Below are positions 9,216 through 18,015 of a stretch of DNA of 64,000 bases, one piece after another (position 1 is the first letter of the stretch; every line of letters starts with the position of its first letter). The position numbers were made by a program, and so were the translations under genes. The DNA comes from Desulfarculus baarsii DSM 2075. Its GTDB lineage: Bacteria; Desulfobacterota; Desulfarculia; Desulfarculales; Desulfarculaceae. The stretch covers positions 186,001-250,000 of the forward strand of contig NC_014365.1 of assembly GCF_000143965.1 (NCBI RefSeq), read 5' to 3'. The notes beneath the pieces were generated by a model. The model made no database searches and was not told the origin of the DNA. It saw only the letters and a program-made list of their open reading frames with translations.

Positions 9216-10121
9216 TCACAGAAAATAGCCCACGATGTAGCGCGTGGCGACATAGAGCAACAAACCCGTCAGCATCAGCTTGATCCACACCGCCGGCACG
9301 AAGCGCTGGGCCCTGGCCCCCAGGTACATGCCGCAAAAACCGCCCAGGCCAAACAGCGCGCCCAGCAGCCAATCCGGGGCCACGGCCATCTGGCCGTAGA
9401 GCGGGGCCACCAGTTGATAAAACGCCACCCCGGCCACCGAGGTGATGAAGGTGCCCATCAGCGCCGCGCCGGCCACCGTGTGCACCGGCAGGCCGTAGAT
9501 GGCCACGAAAAACGGCGCGACAATGGCCCCGCCGCCAATGCCGTAGACCCCGCCCACCAGGCCCACGGCCAACGATAGCGCGAAAATGCCCGGCACGCCG
9601 CACGTATAATCCTGGCCCGCGAACTCGTAGGTCAGCCGCCGCCAGGAAAAATGCTTGACGCGCACCTTGAAGTCGCTGGTCGTGGCGGCGTTGGCCGCGC
9701 CGCCCGCCGCCTTGGCCGTTCGGCGCGAGGCGAAAACGTCCTTGGCCAGGCGCAGGCCGATGTAGAGCAGCACGCAGCCCACGAACACCTTGAACGGCTT
9801 GGCGTCGGGCAGCCAGTGCAGGCGGATGAAACCGCCGGCCACCACGCCAGGCAGCGTCCCGCTGACCACGATCCAGGTCAGCGGCCAGACCATGCGGCCC
9901 TCGCGCAGGTAGCGATAGACCCCGCTGGGGATGGCCACCACGTTGTAGACCAGGTTGGTGGGGCTGACCGCCGGCGAGGTGAAGCCCAAAAAGCTCATCT
10001 GGAACGGCAGAATCAGAAACGCGCCCGAGACGCCGCCCATGGAGGTGAAAAACGAAAGCACGAAGGCCACCAACGGCGGCAGCCACAGCGGACACTCCAC
10101 GCCGGAAACCGGAAACAACAT
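9216..10121 (-). CDS. TauE/SafE-family sulfite/sulfonate exporter-like membrane protein
   Basis: 301 aa with about eight membrane helices. The family is recognised from the two duplicated glycine-rich motifs: SMGGVSGAFLILPFQMSFLG near the N-terminus and GGVYGIGGGAIVAPFFVAIYG in the second half. A cytoplasmic loop (residues ~135-165, FASRRTAKAAGGAANAATTS) separates the halves. Members export sulfite, sulfoacetate or other organosulfur anions using the proton gradient. No sulfonate-catabolic genes lie near, so the substrate cannot be named. It ends 36 bases before the sigma gene and could share its transcript. Confidence 0.9.
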   Translation of the reverse strand: MLFPVSGVECPLWLPPLVAFVLSFFTSMGGVSGAFLILPFQMSFLGFTSPAVSPTNLVYNVVAIPSGVYRYLREGRMVWPLTWIVVSGTLPGVVAGGFIRLHWLPDAKPFKVFVGCVLLYIGLRLAKDVFASRRTAKAAGGAANAATTSDFKVRVKHFSWRRLTYEFAGQDYTCGVPGIFALSLAVGLVGGVYGIGGGAIVAPFFVAIYGLPVHTVAGAALMGTFITSVAGVAFYQLVAPLYGQMAVAPDWLLGALFGLGGFCGMYLGARAQRFVPAVWIKLMLTGLLLYVATRYIVGYFL

Positions 10122-10289
10122 CGCGCGCCTCCCAAGTCATCGCCCAACATCGGCGTTTATTGGCTTAAACACCGCCACGCGGCGAAACTTGCGCGGGGGG
10201 GCCGAAAAAACTTGGGGCCGGGCAATGGCGATGATAACAAAGCATGAGTCGTGGGGAATTAGCCCCGCCCATCCGCCAGGAGGCCAAGC

Positions 10290-10784
10290 ATGAACCTCGA
10301 ACCGGTAAGCTACGCGCCCATTGGCGTGGCCCGCTCGCCCCACGCCGACGCCGCCGGCGCGCCCATCCAACCCAGCGGCGCGCGGGGCCAGGCCGGCCAT
10401 ATCATTCTGCGGCCCGAGTTGGCCGAGGGCCTGCGCGATCTGGAGGGCTTTTCGCACCTGATCGTCATCTATCACTGCCACCAAAGCGGCCCGGCCCGGC
10501 TGTTGGTCACCCCCTTTCTGGATGAGGCGGCCCACGGCGTCTTCGCCACCCGGGCCCCGGCCCGGCCCAACGCCATCGGGCTTTCGGTGGTGCGCCTGGC
10601 CGGCGTTCGCGATAACGTGATCGACATCCTCGACGTGGATCTCTTGGACGGCACGCCCATCCTGGACGTCAAGCCCCTGGTGCCGGCCTTTGACCTGCCC
10701 CAAGGCCCCGTGCGCGTGGGCTGGTTGGCCACGCGGGCCAGCCAGGCCGACCAGGCCCGGGCCGACGAGCGCTTTAGCGGCTAG
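10290..10784 (+). CDS. trmO: tRNA (N6-threonylcarbamoyladenosine-37-N6)-methyltransferase TrmO
   Basis: 164 aa, preceded by AGGAGG. TrmO (TsaA/YaeB) methylates t6A37 in tRNA-Thr, using S-adenosylmethionine. Family marks: PIGVARSPHADAAGAPIQPS at the N-terminus, the strand DLEGFSHLIVIYHCHQ, and the signature FATRAPARPNAIGLSVVRL. DVDLLDGTPILDVKPLVPA closes the small beta-barrel. It lacks the C-terminal extension of the E. coli enzyme, which is normal for many bacteria. It stands alone; its 3' end overlaps the convergent kinase gene by 11 bases. Confidence 0.92.
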   Translation: MNLEPVSYAPIGVARSPHADAAGAPIQPSGARGQAGHIILRPELAEGLRDLEGFSHLIVIYHCHQSGPARLLVTPFLDEAAHGVFATRAPARPNAIGLSVVRLAGVRDNVIDILDVDLLDGTPILDVKPLVPAFDLPQGPVRVGWLATRASQADQARADERFSG

Positions 10785-12831
10785 GCTCGGCCGCCGGCAA
10801 ATAGAGCGTAAAGACCGTGCCCCGGCCGGGCTCGCTCTGGCAGGTGATGGCCCCGGCATGGGCCTTGATCACGCCAAAGGCCGTGGCCAGGCCCAGGCCG
10901 GTGCCCTTGCCCACTTCCTTGGTGGTGAAAAACGGGTCGAAGATCTGCTCCATGGTCTGCTTGTCCATGCCGTGGCCGGTGTCGGACACGGCGATGACCA
11001 CGTGGAGCCCCGGCCGCAAGGCCAGCTCGGCCGCCTCCTGGGGGCTCAGTTGGCGGGCGGCGGCCTTGATGGTCAACACGCCGCCGTCGGGCATGGCGTC
11101 GCTGGCGTTGGAGGCCAGGTTGATCAGCACCTGTTCGAGCTGGGTGACGTCGCCGGCGATCAGGGGCAGGTCGTCGGCCAGGCGACAGCGAATCTCGACC
11201 ATGCGCGGGATCGCCGGGCGCAACAGCTCCAGGGCGTGGAGGATGACCTCGCGGGGGCGCAGGGGCCGCATGTCCGGTGTGAGCTTGCGGCTGAAGGTGA
11301 GGATCTGGCGCACCAGGTCGCGGGCCCGCTTGGACGATGTGAGGATGTTGCGCAGCTTTTCGGGGCTGGTCTTGCCCTCCTGGGCGTCGAGCAGCGAAAG
11401 CTCGGCGTAGCCCATGATCGCCCCAAGGATGTTGTTGAAATCGTGGGCGATGCCGCCGGCCAGGGTGCCGATGGCCTCCATCTTCTGGGCGTGGCGCAGT
11501 TGGTCTTCCAGGCGGGCCTTTTCCTGCTCGGCCTGGCGGCGCTGGCTGATGTCGCGGATGATGGCCACGTGGCCGGTGGTGCGGCCGTCGGGGTCGCGGA
11601 TGGCCGAAAGGGCCAGCTCCACGGGCAACTCGCGGCCGTCCTTGGTTTGCAAGACGACCTCGCCCAGCCAGTGTCCGCTGGCCCCGATCACCGCGTAGGC
11701 CTCGCGGCCCAGGCGCTCGAAGTTTTCGTGGCTGAGGTGCAGGATGCGAGTGCTTTTGCCCAGGGCCTCGGCTTCGGCATAGCCGAACATGCGCAGAAAC
11801 GCCGGATTGCAGCGCAGGATATGACGGGCCGGATCCAGGCTGAGGATGGCGTCGCTGGAGCTGTCGACCAGGGCCCGCAGGCTCTCCTGGCTCTGTTGCA
11901 GATCGGCCTCGGCCCTGCGGCGGGCGACCAGTTCACCACGCAGTTCGCCAGTGCGCTGGGCCACCTTGCGCCTCAGCGACCAAGCCCAGGCCATGGCCAG
12001 CAAAAAGATCAGCGCCGCCGGACCGAGAATCCAGTGAAGGTGCCCCAGCATGTGCTCCCAGACGCTTTCTTCCTCCAGCGCGCCAAACCACTTGTCGTAG
12101 ATCTGATCGTATTGGCCGCTGGCGCGGATCACGCCCAGGCCTTCGTTGAGCGCGGCCAAGAGCCGCTCGTCGCCTTTTTTCACGGCGAAGCAGTATTGGC
12201 GGGGCAGCACCGGCGGGCCCACGGGCGCGATGTTGCCCAGCCCCAGCCGCCGGGCCAGATAAAGCCCCTGCAGGCGCGCCACGAGCGCGCAGTCGCCCTG
12301 GCCGGCGACCAGGGCGCGCAGGGCCTTGGCCGGGCTGTCCACGCGGATGACGCGCCCGCCGAGCTTGGCCGCGCTGACGTAGTCGTCGGCGTAGTCGCCC
12401 TGCTGGACGATGATCGTCCGGCCGCGGGCGTCGTCGAGGGAAGAGATGTCGGAGCCGTGGCGCGTGAACACGGCGAAAGAGACCACCAGGTGCGGCCTGG
12501 AGAACAAGACCTTTTCGGCCCGGGCCGGCGAATAATACATGCCGCACAGGGCGTCGATCTGGCCCCGCTCCAGTTGGGCGCGCACCGGGCCCCACGGGCC
12601 CAGGCGGATGGAGGCGCGCAGGCCCATCACCCGGGCAGCCGCGCTCATGACCTCGACGTTGAAGCCGCTGGGCAGGCCTTGCTCGTCGTTGAATTCGTAG
12701 GGCGGGTAGGCTTCGTCGCCGCTGACCATGATCGACGTCTGATCGGCCAGGGCCGCGGCCGGCCGCCACGCGGCGATCAAAAGCGCCGCCGCCAGCAGGC
12801 TGGTCAGAGTCAGCATCCTTCGCCCGATCAC
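10774..12831 (-). CDS. Sensor histidine kinase with periplasmic SBP_bac_3 domain and PAS domain
   Basis: 685 aa from GTG 12831 (ATG 12816 is an in-frame alternative). Order of parts: signal segment (1-29), solute-binding domain of the amino-acid type (~33-252, EAYPPYEFNDEQGLPSGFNV), membrane helix (~268-287), coiled coil, PAS (~316-430), HisKA with phospho-acceptor His463 in GGIAHDFNN, and HATPase (NLASNASDAMP, DTGHGMD, FFTTKEVGKGTGLGLA). No receiver domain is attached and no response regulator lies beside it. It should sense an amino acid or similar ligand in the periplasm and phosphorylate a distant partner. A ~100-bp repeat element lies 60 bases upstream. Confidence 0.95.
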   Translation of the reverse strand: MIGRRMLTLTSLLAAALLIAAWRPAAALADQTSIMVSGDEAYPPYEFNDEQGLPSGFNVEVMSAAARVMGLRASIRLGPWGPVRAQLERGQIDALCGMYYSPARAEKVLFSRPHLVVSFAVFTRHGSDISSLDDARGRTIIVQQGDYADDYVSAAKLGGRVIRVDSPAKALRALVAGQGDCALVARLQGLYLARRLGLGNIAPVGPPVLPRQYCFAVKKGDERLLAALNEGLGVIRASGQYDQIYDKWFGALEEESVWEHMLGHLHWILGPAALIFLLAMAWAWSLRRKVAQRTGELRGELVARRRAEADLQQSQESLRALVDSSSDAILSLDPARHILRCNPAFLRMFGYAEAEALGKSTRILHLSHENFERLGREAYAVIGASGHWLGEVVLQTKDGRELPVELALSAIRDPDGRTTGHVAIIRDISQRRQAEQEKARLEDQLRHAQKMEAIGTLAGGIAHDFNNILGAIMGYAELSLLDAQEGKTSPEKLRNILTSSKRARDLVRQILTFSRKLTPDMRPLRPREVILHALELLRPAIPRMVEIRCRLADDLPLIAGDVTQLEQVLINLASNASDAMPDGGVLTIKAAARQLSPQEAAELALRPGLHVVIAVSDTGHGMDKQTMEQIFDPFFTTKEVGKGTGLGLATAFGVIKAHAGAITCQSEPGRGTVFTLYLPAAEPSR

Positions 12832-12892
12832 GTTGAGCCCTTTCCGCCGGCCGCGCCACGGTCCATGGTTAGCATTGCAACGTCAATAGACT

Positions 12893-12994
12893 GAGGCCGC
12901 TGAACGGTGAAACATAACAAATGTTGTAAAAACAGATAATAACCTGTGAAACATGAATTCCACCGTGCGGCGGCTGAAGCGCGCCATGGACGGC
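12893..12994 (-). repeat. ~102-bp dispersed palindromic element, copy A
   Basis: Matches the segment at 24528-24628 in inverted orientation with about 11 differences by eye. Its ends are imperfect inverted repeats (GGCCGCTGAACGG and CCGTGCGGCGGCT), and two direct copies of GTGAAACAT lie inside, around the palindrome ACAAATGTTGT. Size, terminal repeats and two copies fit a small MITE-like element. It lies upstream of the histidine kinase. Confidence 0.7.
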
Positions 12995-12999
12995 GCGCC

Positions 13000-13097
13000 A
13001 AATCGCGAACCTGATTAGGCGAGCGATTTGCGAGGCTTGGCAAAACCGCGCTTTTGCCAAGCCGATGCTGCACGGGGCAGGACGCCCCCGTGCAGCA
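13000..13097. repeat. Three consecutive hairpins in an intergenic gap
   Basis: Three inverted repeats follow one another: AAATCGC / GCGATTT (13000-13029); a perfect 11-bp stem GCTTGGCAAAA / TTTTGCCAAGC with a 6-base loop (13035-13062); and a perfect 12-bp stem TGCTGCACGGGG / CCCCGTGCAGCA with an 8-base loop (13066-13097). The last arms share TGCTGCACGG with the ends of the dispersed element. No coding sequence is seen in 12832-13234. A small structured RNA or remnants of palindromic elements are both possible. Confidence 0.75.
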
Positions 13098-13162
13098 CTC
13101 TCAGACTAGAGTATAAACCAATAACCGGCCGCCGTTGCAGCCCACTTGCCGCCAGCCGCGCC

Positions 13163-13200
13163 AAAAAAACGGGCCGGCCCCCGCCGGGGGGACGGCCCGC
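13163..13200 (-). terminator. Rho-independent terminator of the DUF4412 gene
   Basis: Read on the minus strand, CGGGCCG and CGGCCCG arms enclose a C/G-rich loop and are followed by seven T. It lies 35 bases after the stop of the DUF4412 gene. Confidence 0.75.
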
Positions 13201-13234
13201 GCCTGAGCGTTCAGGCCGAGGGCGCTCCCCGGGC

Positions 13235-14014
13235 CTACTGGCCGTCGCCGGCCACGCCGGCCAAGTCGCTGCGCTTGTAGCCGGCCGGCGCCTGGAAGAG
13301 CGCGGCGGGCAGATTCTTTTCTTCCACGGCCGCCTTCTGCTCGATGACGTTCTCCTGGCCCTGGTCCAGCTCCACCACCTTGAGCGGATAGCCCTTTTCG
13401 AACACCGCGATCAGGGCCGGGTCGGTGGAATAATCGGGCTCGGGGTTGAAGCCGTCCATCATCTCGAGCATGTTGGCCATGTCGAACTCGTCGCTGAGGT
13501 CCAGATTGGGGGCCACCCAATACCAGGCCACCACCTGGCCATCCTGCGAGATGGCGTACTTGACCGTGTCGTAGCCGGCCACCTTGCCGCCGTCGCCCTC
13601 CTTGGCCACGCCGACCTTGGGCCGGGGGGCCTGGCCGGCCGGCTTGTTGGTCATCTGCTCTTTCATGGCCTGCATCATGGCCTTGTACTGGGCCGCCTGC
13701 TCGGGCGGCATGTCCTTGGTCTGCTGGGCGATGGCCGCGTCCATGGCCGAGGACATGCCGCTTTTCATCTCTTGGGGCGTGCCCTGCCAATAGGTCTTGC
13801 TCTGGTGATTGATCAGCAGAAGCTGGCCGCTTTTGGTGTCGAAAACGGTCTGGATGGCGTTTTCGGACTGGCCCACGGCCAGCTTGCCGGCCTGGATGAA
13901 GATTTTTTCCTGCTCGCCGTCGTCGTCGGCCTGCTCGGTGAAGACCCAGCCGGCCAGGGCGCTGGTGGGCAACATGAGCAGGGCCAGAGCGATAATCAGC
14001 CTTTTTATTTTCAT
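13235..14014 (-). CDS. Secreted DUF4412-type protein
   Basis: 259 aa from ATG 14014, 10 bases after AAGGAG. A signal peptide (MKIKRLIIALALLMLPTSAL, cut near ALA-GW) directs it to the periplasm. The body reads like DUF4412 proteins: short beta-strands with INHQSKTYWQG (residues ~69-79) and the later strand block VGVAKEGDGGKVAGYDTVKY, a lipoprotein-carrier-like half barrel. A Met/Gln-rich helical insert (MSSAMDAAIAQQ...MMQAMKEQMTN) separates the two halves. Function is not established. It is a single-gene unit with its own terminator and is divergent from the OmpA-like gene. Confidence 0.75.
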   Translation of the reverse strand: MKIKRLIIALALLMLPTSALAGWVFTEQADDDGEQEKIFIQAGKLAVGQSENAIQTVFDTKSGQLLLINHQSKTYWQGTPQEMKSGMSSAMDAAIAQQTKDMPPEQAAQYKAMMQAMKEQMTNKPAGQAPRPKVGVAKEGDGGKVAGYDTVKYAISQDGQVVAWYWVAPNLDLSDEFDMANMLEMMDGFNPEPDYSTDPALIAVFEKGYPLKVVELDQGQENVIEQKAAVEEKNLPAALFQAPAGYKRSDLAGVAGDGQ

Positions 14015-14163
14015 GGGGACTTTTCTCCTTTGTTCGCCATGGGCCGCCGGCGGCCCAGGCCATGATTGGGCGCTCATGGGCAGGCCTGGGCATTATGCCG
14101 CCATTGCCGCCTTTTGTCCATCCCGCGTGAGGCCAGATCGCCCGCCGCGCTGGTCCGGCGCTC

Positions 14164-14192
14164 TGGACTTGTCAATCCCGCCGTTTTATAAT
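14164..14192 (+). promoter_or_regulatory. Sigma-70-type promoter for the OmpA-like gene
   Basis: TGGACT, 17 bases, then a perfect TATAAT (14187-14192), about 125 bases before the gene start. The rest of the 14015-14317 gap shows no gene. Confidence 0.5.
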
Positions 14193-14317
14193 GGCTTTCA
14201 GTTCGGGCCCGCGGCGACGGCGGGCCACGGCGGCATCAGCCCAGACCTCTCTCGCGCGGGCCGGCCAAGACGCCGAAAGAGGCGGCCACGCTTGGCCAAG
14301 CAAGAGAAGGCTCCGTG

Positions 14318-15403
14318 ATGTTTCCGATACGCCGTTCGTGCCTGGCCCTGATCATCGCCCTCGGCATGGGGGCCGCTCTGGCCCAGGCCGCCACCGCCCC
14401 GCCCAGCGCCGACTTGGCGGGCGCTTCCGACAGCCCCCTGCTCAAACGCTACGAAGGCTCCATCATCATCTCCAGCGACAAACGGGCCTTCGATGAGCTG
14501 GCCCTGCCGCTGGGCCCGCTGGAATGCCCCGACCCCAAGGCCCGCGACGCCAAGAACAACCGCGTCTTCCAGCCAAAAATCGTCAGCGACCTGGAGGGCG
14601 CCTACACCCGCCTGGTCTACCTCAACCCGCCGGGGCGCTCCAGCCTGGAGGTGTTGCGTAATTATCAAGACGAAGTGGCGGCCAAGGGCGGCGAGATCCT
14701 CTACCAATGCAAGGGCGAGGCCTGCGGCGGCGACCCGGCGCGCGGCGCCGCCGGCGGCGGCGGCGAGCAAAGCCTGATGATGAAGCTGGTGGCCCCCGAA
14801 CGGGTCACCGACGACTATTTTTCGCCCGGCGGCTGCGCCCTGCAATCGCGCATCCGCGATCAACGCTATTTCGCCGCGCGCATCCCCGCCGACGGCGGCG
14901 ACGCCTATCTGGCGCTCATGACCTGGGTCTCGACCAGCAGCGGCTCGTGCCGGGCCTTCAACGACCGCGCCTTCACCCTGGCCGTGCTGATCGAACCCAA
15001 GGCCCGCGAACAAAAGATGGTCACGGTCAAGGCCGCGGAAATGGCCTCCAACCTGGACAGCCAGGGCCGCATCGCCCTCTACGGCGTCCATTTCGATTTC
15101 GACAAGGCCGTGGTCAAGCCAGAGTCCCGGCCCACGCTGCAAGAAATAGCCGCCCTGCTCGCCGCCGACCCCGCCCTCGAAATCCTGGTGGTGGGCCACA
15201 CCGACAACCAGGGCGGATTCGCCTACAACGTGGAGCTGAGCCAGCGGCGGGCCCAGGCGGTGGTCAAGGCCCTGACGGGCGATTTCGGCGTGGCCCCGGG
15301 CCGCCTGACGCCCTTCGGGGCCGGCATGGCCGCGCCCACGGCCAGCAACGACAGCGAGGAGGGCAGGGCCAAAAACCGTCGCGTCGAGCTGGTCAAGCGC
15401 TGA
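14318..15403 (+). CDS. OmpA-family protein with N-terminal DUF4892-like domain
   Basis: 361 aa from ATG 14318 (a GTG directly before it is in frame), after AGAAGG. Signal peptide in residues 1-25 (ALIIALGMGAALAQAAT). The middle part (YEGSIIISSDKRAFDELALP, LEVLRNYQDEVAAKGG) matches the DUF4892 type known beside OmpA domains. The C-terminal OmpA domain is complete: GVHFDFDKAVVKPESRPTLQ, VVGHTDNQGGFAYNVELSQ RRA, and the peptidoglycan-binding Arg in NDSEEGRAKNRRVEL. It should tether to peptidoglycan in the periplasm; whether it has an outer-membrane part is not seen. Confidence 0.9.
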   Translation: MFPIRRSCLALIIALGMGAALAQAATAPPSADLAGASDSPLLKRYEGSIIISSDKRAFDELALPLGPLECPDPKARDAKNNRVFQPKIVSDLEGAYTRLVYLNPPGRSSLEVLRNYQDEVAAKGGEILYQCKGEACGGDPARGAAGGGGEQSLMMKLVAPERVTDDYFSPGGCALQSRIRDQRYFAARIPADGGDAYLALMTWVSTSSGSCRAFNDRAFTLAVLIEPKAREQKMVTVKAAEMASNLDSQGRIALYGVHFDFDKAVVKPESRPTLQEIAALLAADPALEILVVGHTDNQGGFAYNVELSQRRAQAVVKALTGDFGVAPGRLTPFGAGMAAPTASNDSEEGRAKNRRVELVKR

Positions 15404-15419
15404 GCCGCCGCCTCCGGCT

Positions 15420-16163
15420 TCAGTGGCCCAGCGGGCAGAAGCGCTCCAGGCCAAGTAGCTCCGCCGCCCCGGCGATGGTCACGCCAAAGAAAATCACCGG
15501 CCGGGGGCCGGCGGCGGCGCGGACGGCCTCGATGCTGTTGTTGGCCAGGGTCGAGCCGGTGGCGGCCAGCACGTCGGCCCAGGCCGCCAGGCGCTCCAGG
15601 TCGCGGCCGCCGTGGCCGACCGTCGCGCCGGCCACCGTGCGGCCGATGTTGTCGGGGTCCATGTCCAATATGGCCAGCTCGTAGTGGGGGGCCAGGGCCG
15701 CGGCCATGGCCGGTTGCAGGCCGACCAGGGTCACGCGGCGGGCGCCGGGGTGACGCCGGCGCAGATACTCCACCAGCTTGGGCGCGCAGAGGGTGGGCTC
15801 CTTGTCGCGGCAGTGGATGGTTTGGCGGGCCAGGCCCAGATGGGCGGCGATGGCGTTGGCGGCGGCCACGAAGGCGGCGGCGTTGAAGGGGTCGGTCAGG
15901 TCCAGGGCCAGCAGGCCGGCCACGTCGCTTTCGAAATCCCTGAAGGCGTCGGTGAAGGCCTGGCCCACGCCGCCCTTGAAGCTGGCCTCGATGATGCGCT
16001 CCTTGCCTTTTTGCAGGGGGAAGTCATCGCGCTCGGGCGTGCCGATGGCCTGTTTGACGCTCAGGGGCTTGATGCGCACGGCCACCTGCTCGGCCAGCAG
16101 GCCGCGCCGTTGGGCCAGGCTGGTCAGTTCGCCCCGCAGGGCCTGGATGGTGCTGTCGTTCAT
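15420..16163 (-). CDS. DUF364 / DUF4213 putative heavy-metal chelation protein
   Basis: 247 aa from ATG 16163, which overlaps the stop of the ATPase gene before it. An N-terminal enolase-like DUF4213 part (MNDSTIQALRGELTSLAQRR to ~85, GKERIIEASFKGGVGQAFTD) is followed by the DUF364 Rossmann-type part (VTLVGLQPAMAAALAPHYEL, DVLAATGSTLANNSIEAV, PVIFFGVTIAGAAELLG). The family is described as a putative heavy-metal chelation protein, from a structure and from gene context. It ends the seven-gene TonB/ABC operon, so it probably handles the imported metal or its complex in the cytosol. Exact chemistry is unknown. Confidence 0.88.
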   Translation of the reverse strand: MNDSTIQALRGELTSLAQRRGLLAEQVAVRIKPLSVKQAIGTPERDDFPLQKGKERIIEASFKGGVGQAFTDAFRDFESDVAGLLALDLTDPFNAAAFVAAANAIAAHLGLARQTIHCRDKEPTLCAPKLVEYLRRRHPGARRVTLVGLQPAMAAALAPHYELAILDMDPDNIGRTVAGATVGHGGRDLERLAAWADVLAATGSTLANNSIEAVRAAAGPRPVIFFGVTIAGAAELLGLERFCPLGH

Positions 16164-17005
16164 TGGCGCTTGTCCCTTCCGGCGCTTATCGCGCTGATGG
16201 GGGCCGAATCTTCCGCCGGGGCGGGCCGGCCCAGGTTGCGCGGCGCGCAAATCCTGCCGCCGCCGGGCAGGCTTTCCACGCCGATGGGGCAATCATAGAG
16301 CCTTTGCAGGTTTTTTTCATTGATGACCTGGTCCGCCGGCCCTTCGGCGATGATCCGCCCGCGCCGCAACAAGGCCGCCCGGCCGCCGATCCACAGGGCG
16401 TGATCGGGAAAGTGGGTCGACTGCACGATGGCCCGGCCCTCGTCGGCCAGGGCGCGCAGGCGCTCCAGCAGACGCAGTTGCGCGCCGTAGTCCAGGCCGC
16501 TGGCTGGTTCGTCGAGGATCAGCACGGCCGCGTCCTGGGCCAGGGCCCGGGCGATGAGCGTCAGTTGGCGCTCGCCGCCGCTGAGGTCGGTGTAGGGCCG
16601 CCGGGCCAGATGGCCGATGCCCAGACGCTCCAGGGCGGCCAGGGCCAGGGCCTCGTCGGCCTTGCCGAAGCGGAACCAAAAGGGCTTGTGGGGCAGGCGG
16701 CCCATCAAGACCACCTCCAGCACGGCATAGGCAAAGGCCGGGCGGTGGTTTTGCGGCACGTAGGCCAGGCGGCGGGCGACGTTCTTGGCCGACAGCCCGG
16801 CCATGTCCTGGCCATCCAGCAGCACCCGGCCGCTTTGGGGCCGCGCCAGGCCCAGCAGCAGCTTCAAAAGCGTCGTCTTGCCGCCGCCGTTGGGCCCCAA
16901 AATCGACAGCACCTGGCCCGGCGCGACGCCCAGGCTCACATCGCCCAGCGCCACCCGCCGGCCATAAGCGTGGCCCAGGTTTTCGGCCGCCAGTAGCGCC
17001 GTCAT
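16160..17005 (-). CDS. FecE/BtuD-type ABC importer ATPase
   Basis: 281 aa from ATG 17005. All ATPase motifs are present: Walker A LGPNGGGKTTLLKLL, Q-loop YVPQNH, signature LSGGERQLTLIARALAQD, Walker B AVLILDEPASGLD, and the switch His in QSTHFPDHALW. This sequence type pairs with FecCD permeases for iron-siderophore, cobalamin, haem or molybdate import. A ~35-residue tail after the usual end (GRPAPAEDSAPISAISAGRD) is specific. It overlaps both the permease stop and the DUF364 start by 4 bases, so the three are coupled. Confidence 0.95.
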   Translation of the reverse strand: MTALLAAENLGHAYGRRVALGDVSLGVAPGQVLSILGPNGGGKTTLLKLLLGLARPQSGRVLLDGQDMAGLSAKNVARRLAYVPQNHRPAFAYAVLEVVLMGRLPHKPFWFRFGKADEALALAALERLGIGHLARRPYTDLSGGERQLTLIARALAQDAAVLILDEPASGLDYGAQLRLLERLRALADEGRAIVQSTHFPDHALWIGGRAALLRRGRIIAEGPADQVINEKNLQRLYDCPIGVESLPGGGRICAPRNLGRPAPAEDSAPISAISAGRDKRQ

Positions 17006-18015
17006 TGCCAGCCCCGCCTGGCCTGGCCCAGGGCCGCCGCGAAAAACGGAATGCCCACCAGCGCCGTGAGAATGCCCAGGGGCGTCTCGGTGGCCAAAAG
17101 CAGCCGGGCCAGGTCGTCGACCAAAAGCAGATAGGCCCCGCCCATGAGGATCGCCGCCGGCATCAACCGTCGGTTGTCGGGCCCCACCACCATGCGGGCG
17201 ATGTGGGGGATCACCAGCCCCACCCAGCCGATGACCCCGGCCAGGGCCACGGTCAGCGCTCCGGCCACCGTGGCCGCCACGATTAGCAGCAGCCGCAAGC
17301 GGCCCACGTTGACGCCCAGGGCCCGGGCCTCCTCGTCGCCCATGCTCAGCACGTTCAGCCGGCCGGCCAGCAGCGCCAGCAGCAGCACCGCCGCCGCCAG
17401 CGGCCCGGCCATGGCCCAGACCGTGGGGCCGTCGGCCAACGTCAGCCCGCCCATCAGCCAGTGGACAATGGCCGGCAGTTGATCGTAGGGGTCGGCCACG
17501 TACTTGACCAGCGTCAACAGCGCCGTGAACATGGCGCTGCTGACCACCCCGCCCAGAATCAGCATCAGCAGCCGCTCGCCCCGGTATAGCGCGGCCAGGC
17601 CCACCGCCGCCGCCACCGCCAGCAGCCCGCAGCCCACCGCGCAAAGCTGCACCACCGGCCAGCTCTGGCCCAGCGTCATGCCCAGCGCCGCGCCAAACGA
17701 GGCCCCGGCCAACACGCCCAGTAGGTCCGGCGAAACCAGGGGGTTGACGAACATCGCCTGAAAGGCCGCGCCCGAGGCCGCCAGCGCCGCGCCGATCAAC
17801 ACCGCCGCCAGCACCCGGGGCAGGCGGATGTTGATGACGACGTTGTAAACCGTGGTCAGGCCAGGATCGGCGGCCCCGCCGTCGCCGCCCAACAGGCTGG
17901 CCGCCAGCCGGGCCAGGTCGGCCGGCGCCACGGGATAGCGGCCCAGGGCCAGCGACAGGGCCATCAGCGCGGCCAGGCCCAGGGCCAACAGCGTCGGCGT
18001 CAGGGCGTTCTTCAT
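17002..18015 (-). CDS. FecCD-family ABC importer permease
   Basis: 337 aa inner-membrane protein with about ten helices. Family marks: ALGRYPV at the first periplasmic loop, INIRLPRVLAAVLIGAALAA, AAFQAMFVNPLVSPDLLGVL and GVNVGRLRLLL near the middle, and the conserved end GLVIPHIARMVVGPDNRRLM with ETPLGILTALVGIPFF. As the only permease gene in the operon it should form a homodimer. It overlaps the binding-protein gene by 4 bases and the ATPase by 4 bases. Confidence 0.95.
   Translation of the reverse strand: MKNALTPTLLALGLAALMALSLALGRYPVAPADLARLAASLLGGDGGAADPGLTTVYNVVINIRLPRVLAAVLIGAALAASGAAFQAMFVNPLVSPDLLGVLAGASFGAALGMTLGQSWPVVQLCAVGCGLLAVAAAVGLAALYRGERLLMLILGGVVSSAMFTALLTLVKYVADPYDQLPAIVHWLMGGLTLADGPTVWAMAGPLAAAVLLLALLAGRLNVLSMGDEEARALGVNVGRLRLLLIVAATVAGALTVALAGVIGWVGLVIPHIARMVVGPDNRRLMPAAILMGGAYLLLVDDLARLLLATETPLGILTALVGIPFFAAALGQARRGWQ

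Noticed and set aside
10690-12894. 734-codon frame antisense to the histidine kinase
   Set aside because: His/Gly/Gln-rich shadow typical of high-GC DNA; the kinase motifs are clear on the other strand.
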